From the NCBI GenBank assembly GCA_947377725.1, contig CANCGX010000006.1, positions 1 through 43,668 of the forward strand: a stretch of DNA of 43,668 nucleotides, given 5' to 3'. Under the pieces are notes generated by a model that saw only the letters and a list, made by a program, of their open reading frames with translations, was not told the DNA's origin and did no database searches. Positions 15,706 through 23,904 of this stretch are shown here, one piece after another. How positions within the stretch are numbered: position 1 is the stretch's first letter; the number at the start of each line of letters is the position of its first letter. The translations under genes and the position numbers were made by a program. Source of the stretch: Actinomycetota bacterium (GTDB lineage Bacteria; Actinomycetota; Actinomycetes; Nanopelagicales; Nanopelagicaceae).

Positions 15706-16425
15706 GTGGACAAGAAGAATAGCGGAGTCGGCGTTTTAGATAAAGCTGTAAAGATCCTTGCTACGCTCGAAAGCGGGCCTCATTCACTCTCAGAATTGGT
15801 TGCAGCGACGGGAATCGCACGCCCAACTGCGCATCGCTTGGCGGTCGCTCTTGAATTTCACAGATTAGTTTCTCGCGATCTTATGGGTCGATTCGTTCTC
15901 GGCGCCAGGTCATCTGAACTTGCGGCTGCCGCTGGCGAGGACAGACTTCTTGCAGTCGCAGCTCCAGCACTAGCTGCCCTCAGGGATGCAACAAGTGAAA
16001 GTGCTCAGCTCTATCGCAGACAAGGCGATCAACGTATTTGTGTGGCAACCGCTGAGCGAATGAGCGGATTGCGCGACTCGGTTCCCGTCGGGACAGTTCT
16101 TTCCATGCTTGCCGGTTCTGGTGCGCAAATTCTTCTTGCGTGGGAAGAGCCAGATAAATTGCATCGTGGACTTGTGAATGCGAAATTTAATGCAGCTTCC
16201 CTCTCGGCAGTTCGCCGACGTGGGTGGGCTCAATCAATTGGAGAGCGTGAAGCTGGCGTTGCTTCCGTTTCTGCTCCGGTACGAGGACCAAATAACAAGA
16301 TTATTGCTGCCGTTGGAATTAGTGGACCTATAGAACGTTTAGGTCGCCAACCAGGTCGCTTACATGCTGCTGCGGTTGTTGCGACCGCTGCAAGACTTAC
16401 AGAATATTTGGCTCAATCTAAATAA
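15706..16425 (+). CDS. ndgR: IclR-family transcriptional regulator (NdgR/LtbR-like)
   Basis: A 239-residue IclR-type regulator. The N-terminal winged helix-turn-helix spans about residues 8-68 (GVGVLDKAVKIL, then LSELVAATGIARPTAHRLAVAL). The C-terminal effector-binding domain spans about 80-235 and includes GVASVSAPVRGPNNKIIAAVGISGP. In actinobacteria the copy divergent from leuCD, called NdgR or LtbR, controls leuCD and other amino-acid genes. The same layout here supports that role, though the effector is unknown. The GTG start has no Shine-Dalgarno sequence, and an AT-rich -10-like stretch (15695-15702) sits just upstream, so the message may be leaderless. A strong terminator follows. Confidence 0.88.
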   Translation: MDKKNSGVGVLDKAVKILATLESGPHSLSELVAATGIARPTAHRLAVALEFHRLVSRDLMGRFVLGARSSELAAAAGEDRLLAVAAPALAALRDATSESAQLYRRQGDQRICVATAERMSGLRDSVPVGTVLSMLAGSGAQILLAWEEPDKLHRGLVNAKFNAASLSAVRRRGWAQSIGEREAGVASVSAPVRGPNNKIIAAVGISGPIERLGRQPGRLHAAAVVATAARLTEYLAQSK

Positions 16426-16436
16426 ATTATTCATTA

Positions 16437-16474
16437 AAAAAAGCCACGTACTCAACAGAGTACGTGGCTTTTTT
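16437..16474. terminator. Strong bidirectional terminator between the IclR gene and tRNA-Glu
   Basis: The arm AAAAAAGCCACGTACTC at 16437-16453 pairs perfectly with 16458-16474 around the loop AACA, a 17-bp stem with A and T runs on both sides. It can end the regulator on the plus strand and the gltX-tRNA transcript on the minus strand. Confidence 0.93.
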
Positions 16475-16482
16475 ACCATTAC

Positions 16483-16558
16483 TGGTAGCCCCGAAGGGAT
16501 TCGAACCCTCGTAGCTGACTTGAGAAGCCAGAGTCCTAGGCCGCTAGACGACGGGGCC
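16483..16558 (-). tRNA. tRNA-Glu (anticodon CUC)
   Basis: The minus strand folds into a full cloverleaf: acceptor GGCCCCG with CGGGGCU, D-stem GUCU with AGGA, anticodon arm CUGGC-UUCUCAA-GUCAG with CUC at positions 34-36, and T-arm GAGGG-UUCGAAU-CCCUU. The 3' CCA is encoded (16483-16485). The first acceptor pair is G1-U72, a wobble. It lies after tRNA-Gln and gltX on the same strand, before the terminator. Confidence 0.95.
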
Positions 16559-16598
16559 CTAGTACATTTGTAAAACATTTCTAGATTATTTCTTGATC

Positions 16599-16614
16599 AA
16601 CCCATTGCTGGGTT
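16599..16614 (-). other. Small GNRA-loop hairpin between tRNA-Gln and tRNA-Glu
   Basis: On the minus strand AACCCA-GCAA-TGGGTT forms a 6-bp stem with a GNRA tetraloop six bases after the tRNA-Gln 3' end. It may mark a processing point in a tRNA precursor; there is no T run, so it is not a terminator. Confidence 0.35.
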
Positions 16615-16619
16615 TATCG

Positions 16620-16691
16620 CTGGGGTACCAGGACTCGAACCTAGACAGGCTGAACCAGAATCAGCAGGGCTGCCAATTACCCCATACCCCA
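16620..16691 (-). tRNA. tRNA-Gln (anticodon CUG)
   Basis: The minus strand gives acceptor UGGGGUA with UACCCCA, D-stem GGG with CCC, anticodon arm GCUGA-UUCUGGU-UCAGC with CUG, and T-arm CUAGG-UUCGAGU-CCUGG. The discriminator is G and CCA is not encoded, unlike the neighbouring tRNA-Glu. It stands 59 nt downstream of the gltX stop. Confidence 0.94.
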
Positions 16692-16750
16692 TCAATGCAA
16701 CTTTTAAACGATTTCGGCTGGCAAAGAATACCTTGTGGAGGCCTTCCCTA

Positions 16751-18220
16751 CTAAATCGAACTTTTTATGCGTGAAAGTGAGCTTTCTCGGCCAAGCAATT
16801 CCATGGACTCGAAAAGTGGAGGTGAGATGTGGCTGCCTGTCACCGCGATGCGTACGGCGCTAAATGCAATACGTGGCTTGAGACCCATTTCTTCTATCAG
16901 CGCTGTGCGAAGTACAGCTTCGATGGAATCGTGGTTCCACTCAGATACTGACTGCAAGCGATCAAAGGCGACCTGGAGAAGTTTCTTAGATTCAGGATCA
17001 CTGATTTTTGGAAGAGAGTCTTGGTCAACTTCAAACTCAGAGACGAAAAGGAACTTCAACATTGCAGGGATTTCAGCCAACGTTGCGACGCGCTCTTGAA
17101 TGATAGGAAGTGCTTTCTTTAGGAGGGCAATTTCCTCATCCGACCCCGTCACTACTTTTGCATCTTTGAGGAATGGTAGTGAGCGGTTAAGAAATTCTTC
17201 AGGAGTAAGCGCGCGAATCTTGTCACCATTTATTGCTTCGAGTTTCTTCATATCGAAACGAGCGGGACTTGAGTGAACACGCTCGACGGTGAATAACTCA
17301 GTTAACTCTTTCATCGAAACATCTTCGCGGTCTTCTCCTGGGGACCAACCGAGAAGTGCCAAATAATTACAGATTGCCTCAGGAAGGAATCCTCGCTCCC
17401 GATACCAGGCAATAGATACTTCGCCATTTCTCTTGGAAAGTTTTGCATTGTCCTGTCCCATCACAAATGGGAGGTGAGCAAAGAGCGGAAATTCAGCTTC
17501 AGGTATACCCATTGCTTGATAAACACGAATCTGTCTTGGCGTAGAAGATAACAAATCTTCACCACGTAAAACGTGCGTTACCTTCATCATGACATCATCA
17601 ACTGCGACAGCGAGAGTATAGAGGGGCGAGCCATCAGCACGTACGAGAACAAAATCAGGAACAAAATTATGATCGAATGTAACTTCTCCGCGAATGAGAT
17701 CGGTAAAAGTTGTAGAACCATCTGGCATTCTCATGCGCACGACGGGCTTTCGACCATCAGCGACGAAGGCTGCAATCTGATCTGATGTGAGTGAACGACA
17801 ATGTCCGTTGTACCCCGGAGCCACATTTGCCTTGCGTTGCGCTTCACGAACGGCTTCTAGTTCATCTGCACTGCAGTAACAGTGATACGCAAAACCATCT
17901 TCGAGGAATTTTGCAGCCCAGTAGGCATATTTATCTAGGCGTTGCGATTGGAGGTAAGGGCCAAATTCGCCACCAACTTCTGGACCCTCATCCCAATTTA
18001 AACCTAACCATTTGAGCGTATCTATTGCAGCTTGGATATATTCATCCGTAACGCGGTCGGTGTCAGTATCCTCGATGCGAAAGATAAATGTGCCACCTGT
18101 ATGACGAGCATAAGCCCAGTCAAAGAGAGCGGTACGAATATTGCCTACGTGCAAGTCCCCCGTTGGAGACGGAGCGAAGCGGACGCGAACTGGGCGACTT
18201 TGAAGTGAACTATTTGGCAC
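16751..18220 (-). CDS. gltX: Glutamate--tRNA ligase
   Basis: GltX is the class I synthetase that charges tRNA-Glu. In bacteria relying on the GatCAB amidotransferase it also mischarges tRNA-Gln; whether that holds here cannot be told from this window, because no glnS or gat gene is present. The HIGH motif is HVGN at residues 24-27 and the KMSKS motif KLSKR at 260-264. A CxC...C zinc-type region appears near C114, C116 and C141. The 489 residues are normal length. The GTG start at 18218-18220 overlaps the FAH-family gene by 11 nt. The two tRNA genes downstream encode its likely substrates. Confidence 0.96.
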   Translation of the reverse strand: MPNSSLQSRPVRVRFAPSPTGDLHVGNIRTALFDWAYARHTGGTFIFRIEDTDTDRVTDEYIQAAIDTLKWLGLNWDEGPEVGGEFGPYLQSQRLDKYAYWAAKFLEDGFAYHCYCSADELEAVREAQRKANVAPGYNGHCRSLTSDQIAAFVADGRKPVVRMRMPDGSTTFTDLIRGEVTFDHNFVPDFVLVRADGSPLYTLAVAVDDVMMKVTHVLRGEDLLSSTPRQIRVYQAMGIPEAEFPLFAHLPFVMGQDNAKLSKRNGEVSIAWYRERGFLPEAICNYLALLGWSPGEDREDVSMKELTELFTVERVHSSPARFDMKKLEAINGDKIRALTPEEFLNRSLPFLKDAKVVTGSDEEIALLKKALPIIQERVATLAEIPAMLKFLFVSEFEVDQDSLPKISDPESKKLLQVAFDRLQSVSEWNHDSIEAVLRTALIEEMGLKPRIAFSAVRIAVTGSHISPPLFESMELLGRESSLSRIKSSI

Positions 18221-19001
18221 GGTTGCTGACCTTATTCGTTAATGTGCCCAGTCCCTCAATAGAAAGAGATACTTCGGCACCTTCTGGCATTGGACCTATT
18301 CCGGATGGGGTTCCCGTAATGATGACATCTCCTGGGAGAAGGGTCATAATCGAGGAAACGAAAGCAATAATTTGGGGTACGTTGAAAATCATTTGATCAA
18401 GAGTTGAGGATTGCTTTACTTCGCCATTCACTTCGGCAGTAATTTTTTGAGCTCCTGGAACAAAATCAGTTTCAATCCAGGGTCCGAGCGGACAAAAAGT
18501 GTCAAAACTCTTTGCTCGAGTCCATTGCCCATCCTTGCTTTGCAAATCTCGCGCGGTAACGTCATTAGCGATGGTGTAGCCAAAAATTACATCGCTCGCC
18601 CGTTCAGCAGGAACATCTTTACAGATCCTAGAAATTACAATTGCGAGTTCAACCTCATGGTCGACTCGCTCACTCATGCGAGGCCACTGAATAAGATCTC
18701 CAGGTCCAACTACAGAAGTGTTTGGTTTCAGGAAGATTATTGGCTCTTCGGGAACGGCTGAATTCATTTCAGCAGCATGATCCGCGTAATTCTTGCCCAC
18801 GCAAACAACTTTACTTCGAGGAAGAACTGGTGCGAGGAGCCGTACTTCAGAAAGCCCAATTTTGCTTTCGCTTGGAACAATTCCACCAAAGAGTGGGTCG
18901 CCTTTGAGAACTAAAATCTGGTCATTGTCATTCACGACGCCATAGTGAGGATCGGTCCCAAAACCTGCATCCTGGATCGCTGAAAATCGAACAATACGCA
19001 T
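18210..19001 (-). CDS. Fumarylacetoacetate hydrolase (FAH) family protein
   Basis: A 263-residue FAH-fold enzyme. The metal site is built from SERVDHEVELAIVI near 113-126 with its acidic residues, and from the FGYTIANDVTARDLQ segment near 143-157. The KSFDTFCPLGPW segment near 167-178 and the closing GDVIITGTPSGIG near 228-240 are further family signatures. Homologues act as acylpyruvate hydrolase, oxaloacetate decarboxylase or 2-hydroxyhepta-2,4-diene-1,7-dioate isomerase; sequence alone does not separate these. No aromatic-degradation gene lies nearby, so a housekeeping acylpyruvase or oxaloacetate role is more likely. The adjacency to gltX is conserved in actinobacteria. Confidence 0.85.
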   Translation of the reverse strand: MRIVRFSAIQDAGFGTDPHYGVVNDNDQILVLKGDPLFGGIVPSESKIGLSEVRLLAPVLPRSKVVCVGKNYADHAAEMNSAVPEEPIIFLKPNTSVVGPGDLIQWPRMSERVDHEVELAIVISRICKDVPAERASDVIFGYTIANDVTARDLQSKDGQWTRAKSFDTFCPLGPWIETDFVPGAQKITAEVNGEVKQSSTLDQMIFNVPQIIAFVSSIMTLLPGDVIITGTPSGIGPMPEGAEVSLSIEGLGTLTNKVSNRAK

Positions 19002-19021
19002 GGGCGCAGTCTATCTGCTCT

Positions 19022-20314
19022 TTAGAGGTGCGACTCTTGTGTAACTTCTTCCGTCACTCGAACTGCCAACACAGTTCCAATGCGATGACGTCGGCCAACC
19101 GGTCTCTCGGCTGTAAATTTCCAGCCCGCAACAACAATAGAGCTTCCAGGAATTGGGACTCTGCCCAATGTTTTTGCAATCAATCCGCCCACAGAATCAA
19201 CATCTTCGCGATCCTCGGCAGGTATTTTCGCGTCAGCCAATTCTTCGAAATCCTCAACGTGGAGTCGGGCCGCGATTCGCACAGTATTTGCATCCAGCCA
19301 CTCAGCCTCGGCATCCTCATTGTCGTACTCATCAGCAATCTCACCGACAATTTCTTCAAGGATATCTTCAATGGTAATCAATCCAGCCGTGCCGCCGTAT
19401 TCATCAATCACAATTGCCATATGGATTTGATCTCGCTGCATTTCCTTCAACAACTCCGCTGCAGTCTTTGTCTCCGGCACAAAAGTGGCATCGCGAATTA
19501 TTTCAATAACGTGTTCTAGATTCTCCGCTTCGCGTTTTTCGTGGACTCGCCTTGCTAAATCTTTGACGTAAGCGATGCCGATTACATTATCCAAATTTTC
19601 ATCGATGACAGGAATTCTTGTAAATCCAGAACGTAAAGCTAGAGAGAGGCCTTGACGAAGAGTTTTGTTACCTTCGATGTAAACCATGTCAGTGCGAGGC
19701 ACCATTAATTCACGAACCAACGTCTCGCCCAAATCGAAAACAGAGTGAATCATCTCTCGCTCGGATTCCTCTACCAATCCGCTCTCACGTGCTTGATCTA
19801 CTAAATCGCGAAGTTCTGCTTCAGAGGTAAATGGACCTTGCTTAAATCCCCGTCCGGGAGTGAGCGCATTTCCGATTGCAATCAATAAGCGTGTTAAGGG
19901 CCCTAAGGTGCGTGCTAGAAAATCAGCAACAATTGTGGCTGACGGAGCCCACTTGAGAGCATGCTGCTTTCCAAGAGTTCTAGGTCCGACTCCAACAACG
20001 ACGTAGGAAAGCACCACCATAATCGCAATCGTCGATGTAACTTGAGCTAAATGGTTTCCCGGTTCCTTGATAACGGATTCAGCAACAAGCACCGTTGCGG
20101 TCAACTCGCAAGCTTTCCTAACAAGAAGCATCACATTTGTGTACTTGGATGGTTGAGCCAAAATCTTGCTCAGTCGTTGAGCTAACTTTGGCTTTCGCTC
20201 CCCCAAATCCTCAACCCATACGCGCGAAATTGAATTCAGCGCGGATTCACTTCCTGCTAAGAACCCAGCGAAAAGAAGCAAGAGCACAATAAGAAGAATT
20301 CCAAATGGCGTCAT
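19022..20314 (-). CDS. CNNM/CorC-type membrane protein (DUF21, CBS pair, CorC domain)
   Basis: Often annotated as hemolysin-like, this family is now linked to Mg2+ or Co2+ export. The N-terminal DUF21 region (about 1-170) carries hydrophobic segments around residues 2-22, 60-75 and 85-105. A CBS pair covers about 195-320, including LMVPRTDMVYIEG and IDEYGGTAGLITIEDILEEIVGEI (in two parts), followed by a C-terminal CorC/HlyC transporter-associated domain at about 335-420. I chose the ATG at 20312-20314: it overlaps the ybeY stop as ATGA and has AGGAG eight bases upstream. An in-frame ATG at 20344 would overlap ybeY by 34 nt. It follows ybeY, as in most Gram-positive bacteria. Confidence 0.9.
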   Translation of the reverse strand: MTPFGILLIVLLLLFAGFLAGSESALNSISRVWVEDLGERKPKLAQRLSKILAQPSKYTNVMLLVRKACELTATVLVAESVIKEPGNHLAQVTSTIAIMVVLSYVVVGVGPRTLGKQHALKWAPSATIVADFLARTLGPLTRLLIAIGNALTPGRGFKQGPFTSEAELRDLVDQARESGLVEESEREMIHSVFDLGETLVRELMVPRTDMVYIEGNKTLRQGLSLALRSGFTRIPVIDENLDNVIGIAYVKDLARRVHEKREAENLEHVIEIIRDATFVPETKTAAELLKEMQRDQIHMAIVIDEYGGTAGLITIEDILEEIVGEIADEYDNEDAEAEWLDANTVRIAARLHVEDFEELADAKIPAEDREDVDSVGGLIAKTLGRVPIPGSSIVVAGWKFTAERPVGRRHRIGTVLAVRVTEEVTQESHL

Positions 20315-20751
20315 TTCTTCTGCTCCTGCCATTCCTGAAGACACTCCTCCTGGAGTGCAAACATTTCAATTTCTTCTTCTTTCTCGGCATGATCAAAACC
20401 CAAGCAGTGAAGAACTCCATGAATAGTAAGTAGGGCTAATTCTGCGTCCACTCCCGCTTTTGCTTGTTTGGCTGCAAATTGAGGACATAAGACGATATCT
20501 CCAATAATTCCTGGGCCATCGGCAAAGGAGAATGGTTTCAATTCATCCATGGGAAATGAGAGCACATCTGTAGGGCCAGGAAGATCCATCCACTGAATAT
20601 GAAGTTCTTCGATGCGCTCTTCATCGACAAGAGTGATGGATAAATCAGAATCTGGATGGATTCCCATTTTCCTTATCGTGAAATCGGCAACAGAGACGAG
20701 GGCTGCCTCGTCGCACGTGAACTTAGATTCGTTTGAGAGTTCTATTGCCAT
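20311..20751 (-). CDS. ybeY: Endoribonuclease YbeY
   Basis: YbeY is a zinc-dependent single-strand endoribonuclease needed for 16S rRNA 3'-end maturation and ribosome quality control. The zinc motif HGVLHCLGFDH lies at residues 111-121 with H111, H115 and H121. The upstream TDVLSFPMDE at 61-70 is also typical. I chose the ATG at 20749-20751 with AGGAA just upstream, giving 146 residues; the in-frame ATG at 20772 has no ribosome site. The start overlaps the phoH end by 29 nt, suggesting coupling. phoH-ybeY-CNNM is a classical conserved operon. Confidence 0.94.
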   Translation of the reverse strand: MAIELSNESKFTCDEAALVSVADFTIRKMGIHPDSDLSITLVDEERIEELHIQWMDLPGPTDVLSFPMDELKPFSFADGPGIIGDIVLCPQFAAKQAKAGVDAELALLTIHGVLHCLGFDHAEKEEEIEMFALQEECLQEWQEQKK

Positions 20752-21718
20752 TATTTCCTGCGCTTTTTTCATCCCAATTTCCGTAAGCAGTGACGATATC
20801 TCCCACTAACCGGTTTCGAACAACATCCTCGGCCGTTAGCGTGAGGAAGCAAATATCATCAACACCATCCAAAATTTCTTGAACAATCTTCAATCCTGAT
20901 TGTGTTCCGTGAGGAAGATCAACTTGAGTAACGTCTCCGGTGATTACCATCTTCGAGCCAAAACCAAGTCTGGTGAGGAACATTTTCATCTGTTCTGCTG
21001 ATGTATTTTGAGCTTCGTCCAAGATAACAAAAGCGTCATTAAGAGTACGCCCGCGCATGTAAGCAAGTGGCGCAATTTCGATGATTCCCGATGCCATTAA
21101 TCGTGGAATTGAATCCTGGTCAATCATGTCGTGAAGAGCATCAAAAAGAGGGCGTAGATACGGATCAATTTTTTCTTGCAAAGTACCAGGTAAGAAACCA
21201 AGACGTTCGCCCGCCTCAACTGCAGGACGAGTCAAAATAATTCTATTTACTTCTTTAGCTTGAAGTGCCTGAATTGCCTTGGCCATAGCAAGATAAGTTT
21301 TGCCAGTTCCGGCAGGGCCAAGACCAAAGGTGATTGTGTTCTCGGCAATAGCTTCAACATATTTCTTCTGATTCGCCGTTTTTGGTCGGATGGTTTTTCC
21401 ACGATTGCTCAAAATATTTAGCGACAAAACCTCAGCTGGGTGATCTGCAGGAGTCCTAGAGACCATCGTTAGAGATTGACGAACTGATTCCAACGTTAAA
21501 GACTGTCCGGCGCGAAGAATGACAAGTAGTTCTCTAACGAGGCTTACAAATTTTTCACTCTGTTCTAAATCTCCTGATGCAAAAATCTCGTTGCCTCGAA
21601 CGGTAATTGAGATCAGTGGAAATGTAGTTTCAATCTCTCGAATGTATGCATCTTGAGGTCCGACAAGCGCGACCATAGGAATTGCGACAGGGACTGTGAT
21701 AAGCGCGGGATGATCCAT
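20723..21718 (-). CDS. phoH: PhoH-family ATPase
   Basis: A 331-residue PhoH-like protein: an N-terminal KH-like region (about 20-90), then a P-loop ATPase. Walker A GPAGTGKT lies at residues 134-141 and Walker B VILDEAQNT at 231-239. The LTRPAVEAGERLGFLPG segment near 162-178 is characteristic. The family is proposed to act on RNA together with YbeY; its precise role is unsettled. It precedes ybeY with a 29-nt overlap and follows the HIT-protein gene by 18 nt. The C-terminus is short and polar. Confidence 0.93.
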   Translation of the reverse strand: MDHPALITVPVAIPMVALVGPQDAYIREIETTFPLISITVRGNEIFASGDLEQSEKFVSLVRELLVILRAGQSLTLESVRQSLTMVSRTPADHPAEVLSLNILSNRGKTIRPKTANQKKYVEAIAENTITFGLGPAGTGKTYLAMAKAIQALQAKEVNRIILTRPAVEAGERLGFLPGTLQEKIDPYLRPLFDALHDMIDQDSIPRLMASGIIEIAPLAYMRGRTLNDAFVILDEAQNTSAEQMKMFLTRLGFGSKMVITGDVTQVDLPHGTQSGLKIVQEILDGVDDICFLTLTAEDVVRNRLVGDIVTAYGNWDEKSAGNNGNRTLKRI

Positions 21719-21736
21719 ATGCCCTAAATCCTACTT

Positions 21737-22069
21737 TTAACCGGGTGGCCAAGCGAATGGACGACCGCCAAGTATGTGCAGATGAGCGTGGAAAACCGAT
21801 TGGCCAGCGCTCTCGCCGGTATTAAAGGTCAAACGGTAGCCATCGAGCTCTCGCTCTTTGGCGATCTGGTCGGCTACTGTAAAAAGTTCAGCCAGAGTCG
21901 TCGGAGCCGACGCCGCTAAATCCGCAGCGCTTTCATAGTGCCACTTAGGAATAACAAGCACATGCGTAGGCGCCTCTGGATTGATGTCGTTAAAAGCCAA
22001 TACATCGATGCTTTCGAAAACCACATCCGCTGGAATCTCTTTGGCCACAATTTTGCAGAAGACGCACAT
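21737..22069 (-). CDS. HIT-family hydrolase
   Basis: A 110-residue histidine-triad protein. The N-terminal CVFCKIVAKEIPA (2-14) and the triad HAHLH at residues 94-98 (H94, H96, H98) identify it. HIT proteins of this branch hydrolyse nucleoside phosphoramidates or dinucleotides such as adenosine 5'-phosphoramidate. The two N-terminal cysteines could be part of the zinc site seen in some members. It lies between rsmE and phoH with 15-18 nt gaps, so it belongs to the same long transcript. The physiological substrate is unknown. Confidence 0.9.
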   Translation of the reverse strand: MCVFCKIVAKEIPADVVFESIDVLAFNDINPEAPTHVLVIPKWHYESAADLAASAPTTLAELFTVADQIAKERELDGYRLTFNTGESAGQSVFHAHLHILGGRPFAWPPG

Positions 22070-22084
22070 AATTAAATCCTAGTC

Positions 22085-22783
22085 CTACCAGCGCTGAATC
22101 AAAGTTTGAACGGCTGCCAGGGCTGCGAATCCAGCGTGCGCAGAACGCAATACCTCTTGGCCCATGCGTACTTGGTTACCAGAAAGCTGAGAAAGTTCTG
22201 CCGCACTTATCCCGCCTTCAGGTCCAACCACTATTACGACAGGATCTGAATCCACAAACTTCACACTCGATAATTGATCTGAGGAGTTTTCATCCAAGAC
22301 AATCATGTTTCCAGCAAAACGTTGAACAAGTTGTGTGGTCGTGTGTGCGCTCTCAATCACTGGAAAACGGAGGCGACGAGATTGTTTTGAAGCTGCAACA
22401 GCAACTGACATCCATCGCTCTGTCGAACCCTCTTTTTCTTGAGCAATCGAACGTTCTGCTTTCCACGGAATTATTCGATCAACGCCCGCAACAGTGAGAA
22501 GCTCTACTGTTTCGCGCATTCGATCTGATTTCGTAAGTGCCTGCACCACGATTAATTCTGGGGCGCGAGATTCTTCCGATCCGCGAAGCGAGATTGAAAT
22601 AGAAAAACTTTTCTTATCGACTGTACTTACAGAACCTTGTACCCAATTTCCAGCGCCATCCGTCACAATTATTTCTTCACCGATATTAAGGCGCATAACC
22701 TTTATTGCATGATGGGCTTCATCGCCTTCAACCGACTGCGTACTTGATTGAGATAGCTCTGGGACAACGAAGACAGAAAGCAT
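22085..22783 (-). CDS. rsmE: 16S rRNA (uracil-1498-N3)-methyltransferase RsmE
   Basis: RsmE, a SPOUT (knotted) methyltransferase, methylates N3 of U1498 in the 30S decoding centre. The N-terminal PUA-like part includes DEAHHAIKVMRLNIGEEI at about residues 21-38. The SAM-binding knot includes VGPEGGIS near 181-188 and the C-terminal MGQEVLRSAHAGFAAL near 207-222. The 232-residue length is normal. It overlaps dnaJ by 1 nt (TAATG). The dnaJ-rsmE pairing is common across Gram-positive bacteria. Confidence 0.94.
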   Translation of the reverse strand: MLSVFVVPELSQSSTQSVEGDEAHHAIKVMRLNIGEEIIVTDGAGNWVQGSVSTVDKKSFSISISLRGSEESRAPELIVVQALTKSDRMRETVELLTVAGVDRIIPWKAERSIAQEKEGSTERWMSVAVAASKQSRRLRFPVIESAHTTTQLVQRFAGNMIVLDENSSDQLSSVKFVDSDPVVIVVGPEGGISAAELSQLSGNQVRMGQEVLRSAHAGFAALAAVQTLIQRW

Positions 22784-23904
22784 TAGCGGCCAAATGCATC
22801 TCTGAAGCGCGCAAAGAAGCCATGTTCTTTTTCATCGCGCTTGTGAATGCTTACACTGTCTCCACTTTCACCTCGAATAGATGCAAGTTTCTTGAGAAGT
22901 TCTTCTTCATCCTTTTTAAGTTTGTGGGGCGTAGTGACATCCACGTGAACGACTAAGTCTCCCCTGCCTCCTCCGCGAAGGTGCGTGACTCCCAAGTTCT
23001 TAAGCAGAACAGTCGATCCACTTTGCGTTCCAGGCTTGATCGAAACTTTCTGCGGGCCATCTAGCGTTTCAATCTTTACTTCACCGCCCAGCGCAGCTGA
23101 TGTAAAAGGAATAGAGATTGAGGCATGAAGCGTATTTCCATCTCGGACCAAGAAATCATGAGGTTTTTCTAATATTTCGATATACAAATCGCCAGCTGGA
23201 CCGCCACCAGGACCTACTTCTCCTTGCCCGCTCATCTGTATGCGATTGCCATTTTCAACGCCAGCAGGAATCTTGACCGAAATATTTCGTTTTGCTCGAA
23301 CACGTCCATCTCCAGCGCATTCAGCACACGGGTTTGTAATCACAGAACCATAACCCTGGCAGTTGTTACACGGGCGACTTGTCATTACTTGCCCGATGAA
23401 TGAACGAGTAACTTGTTGAACTTCTCCTCGGCCCTTACAAATCTGGCAGGTCGCAGGCTTTGCACCGTGCGCACATCCGGTGCCGCCACAAACTTCACAT
23501 AGGACCGCAGTCTCGACGCTAATCTCGCGCTCTGTTCCAAAACATGCTTCATCTAGATTCACTTCAACGCGAAGCAACGCATCTTGCCCAGCGCGATGTC
23601 TTGGTCGTGGACCTCGCCCCCCGCCACCGCCACCAAAGAATGCATCCATGATGTCACCAAATCCAAAATTCTGTCCCCCGAAGCCGCCTTGGGAAAACGG
23701 ATCGCCACCTAAATCAAAACGTTGGCGCTTATCTGGATCACTCAAAACTTCATAAGCGGTCGTAATTTCTTTGAACTTATCGGCATGCTCCGGATCAGGA
23801 TTTACATCTGGATGGTATTCGCGTGCCAGTTTTCGATATGCCTTTTTGATTTCATCAAAAGAAGCATCACGATCGACTCCGAGCACGTTGTAATGATCAG
23901 CCAT
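22783..23904 (-). CDS. dnaJ: Chaperone protein DnaJ
   Basis: DnaJ delivers unfolded proteins to DnaK and stimulates its ATPase. The 373-residue protein has the J domain with HPD at 31-33, a Gly/Phe-rich linker (about 68-98), and four zinc-binding CxxCxGxG-type repeats between about 137 and 205 (CEVCGGTG, CQICKGRG, CNNCQGYG, CAECAGDG). C-terminal substrate-binding domains follow. It follows hrcA directly with a 1-nt overlap, the arrangement of the actinobacterial dnaJ2 locus. A grpE-dnaK-linked dnaJ1 would lie elsewhere. Confidence 0.97.
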   Translation of the reverse strand: MADHYNVLGVDRDASFDEIKKAYRKLAREYHPDVNPDPEHADKFKEITTAYEVLSDPDKRQRFDLGGDPFSQGGFGGQNFGFGDIMDAFFGGGGGGRGPRPRHRAGQDALLRVEVNLDEACFGTEREISVETAVLCEVCGGTGCAHGAKPATCQICKGRGEVQQVTRSFIGQVMTSRPCNNCQGYGSVITNPCAECAGDGRVRAKRNISVKIPAGVENGNRIQMSGQGEVGPGGGPAGDLYIEILEKPHDFLVRDGNTLHASISIPFTSAALGGEVKIETLDGPQKVSIKPGTQSGSTVLLKNLGVTHLRGGGRGDLVVHVDVTTPHKLKKDEEELLKKLASIRGESGDSVSIHKRDEKEHGFFARFRDAFGR

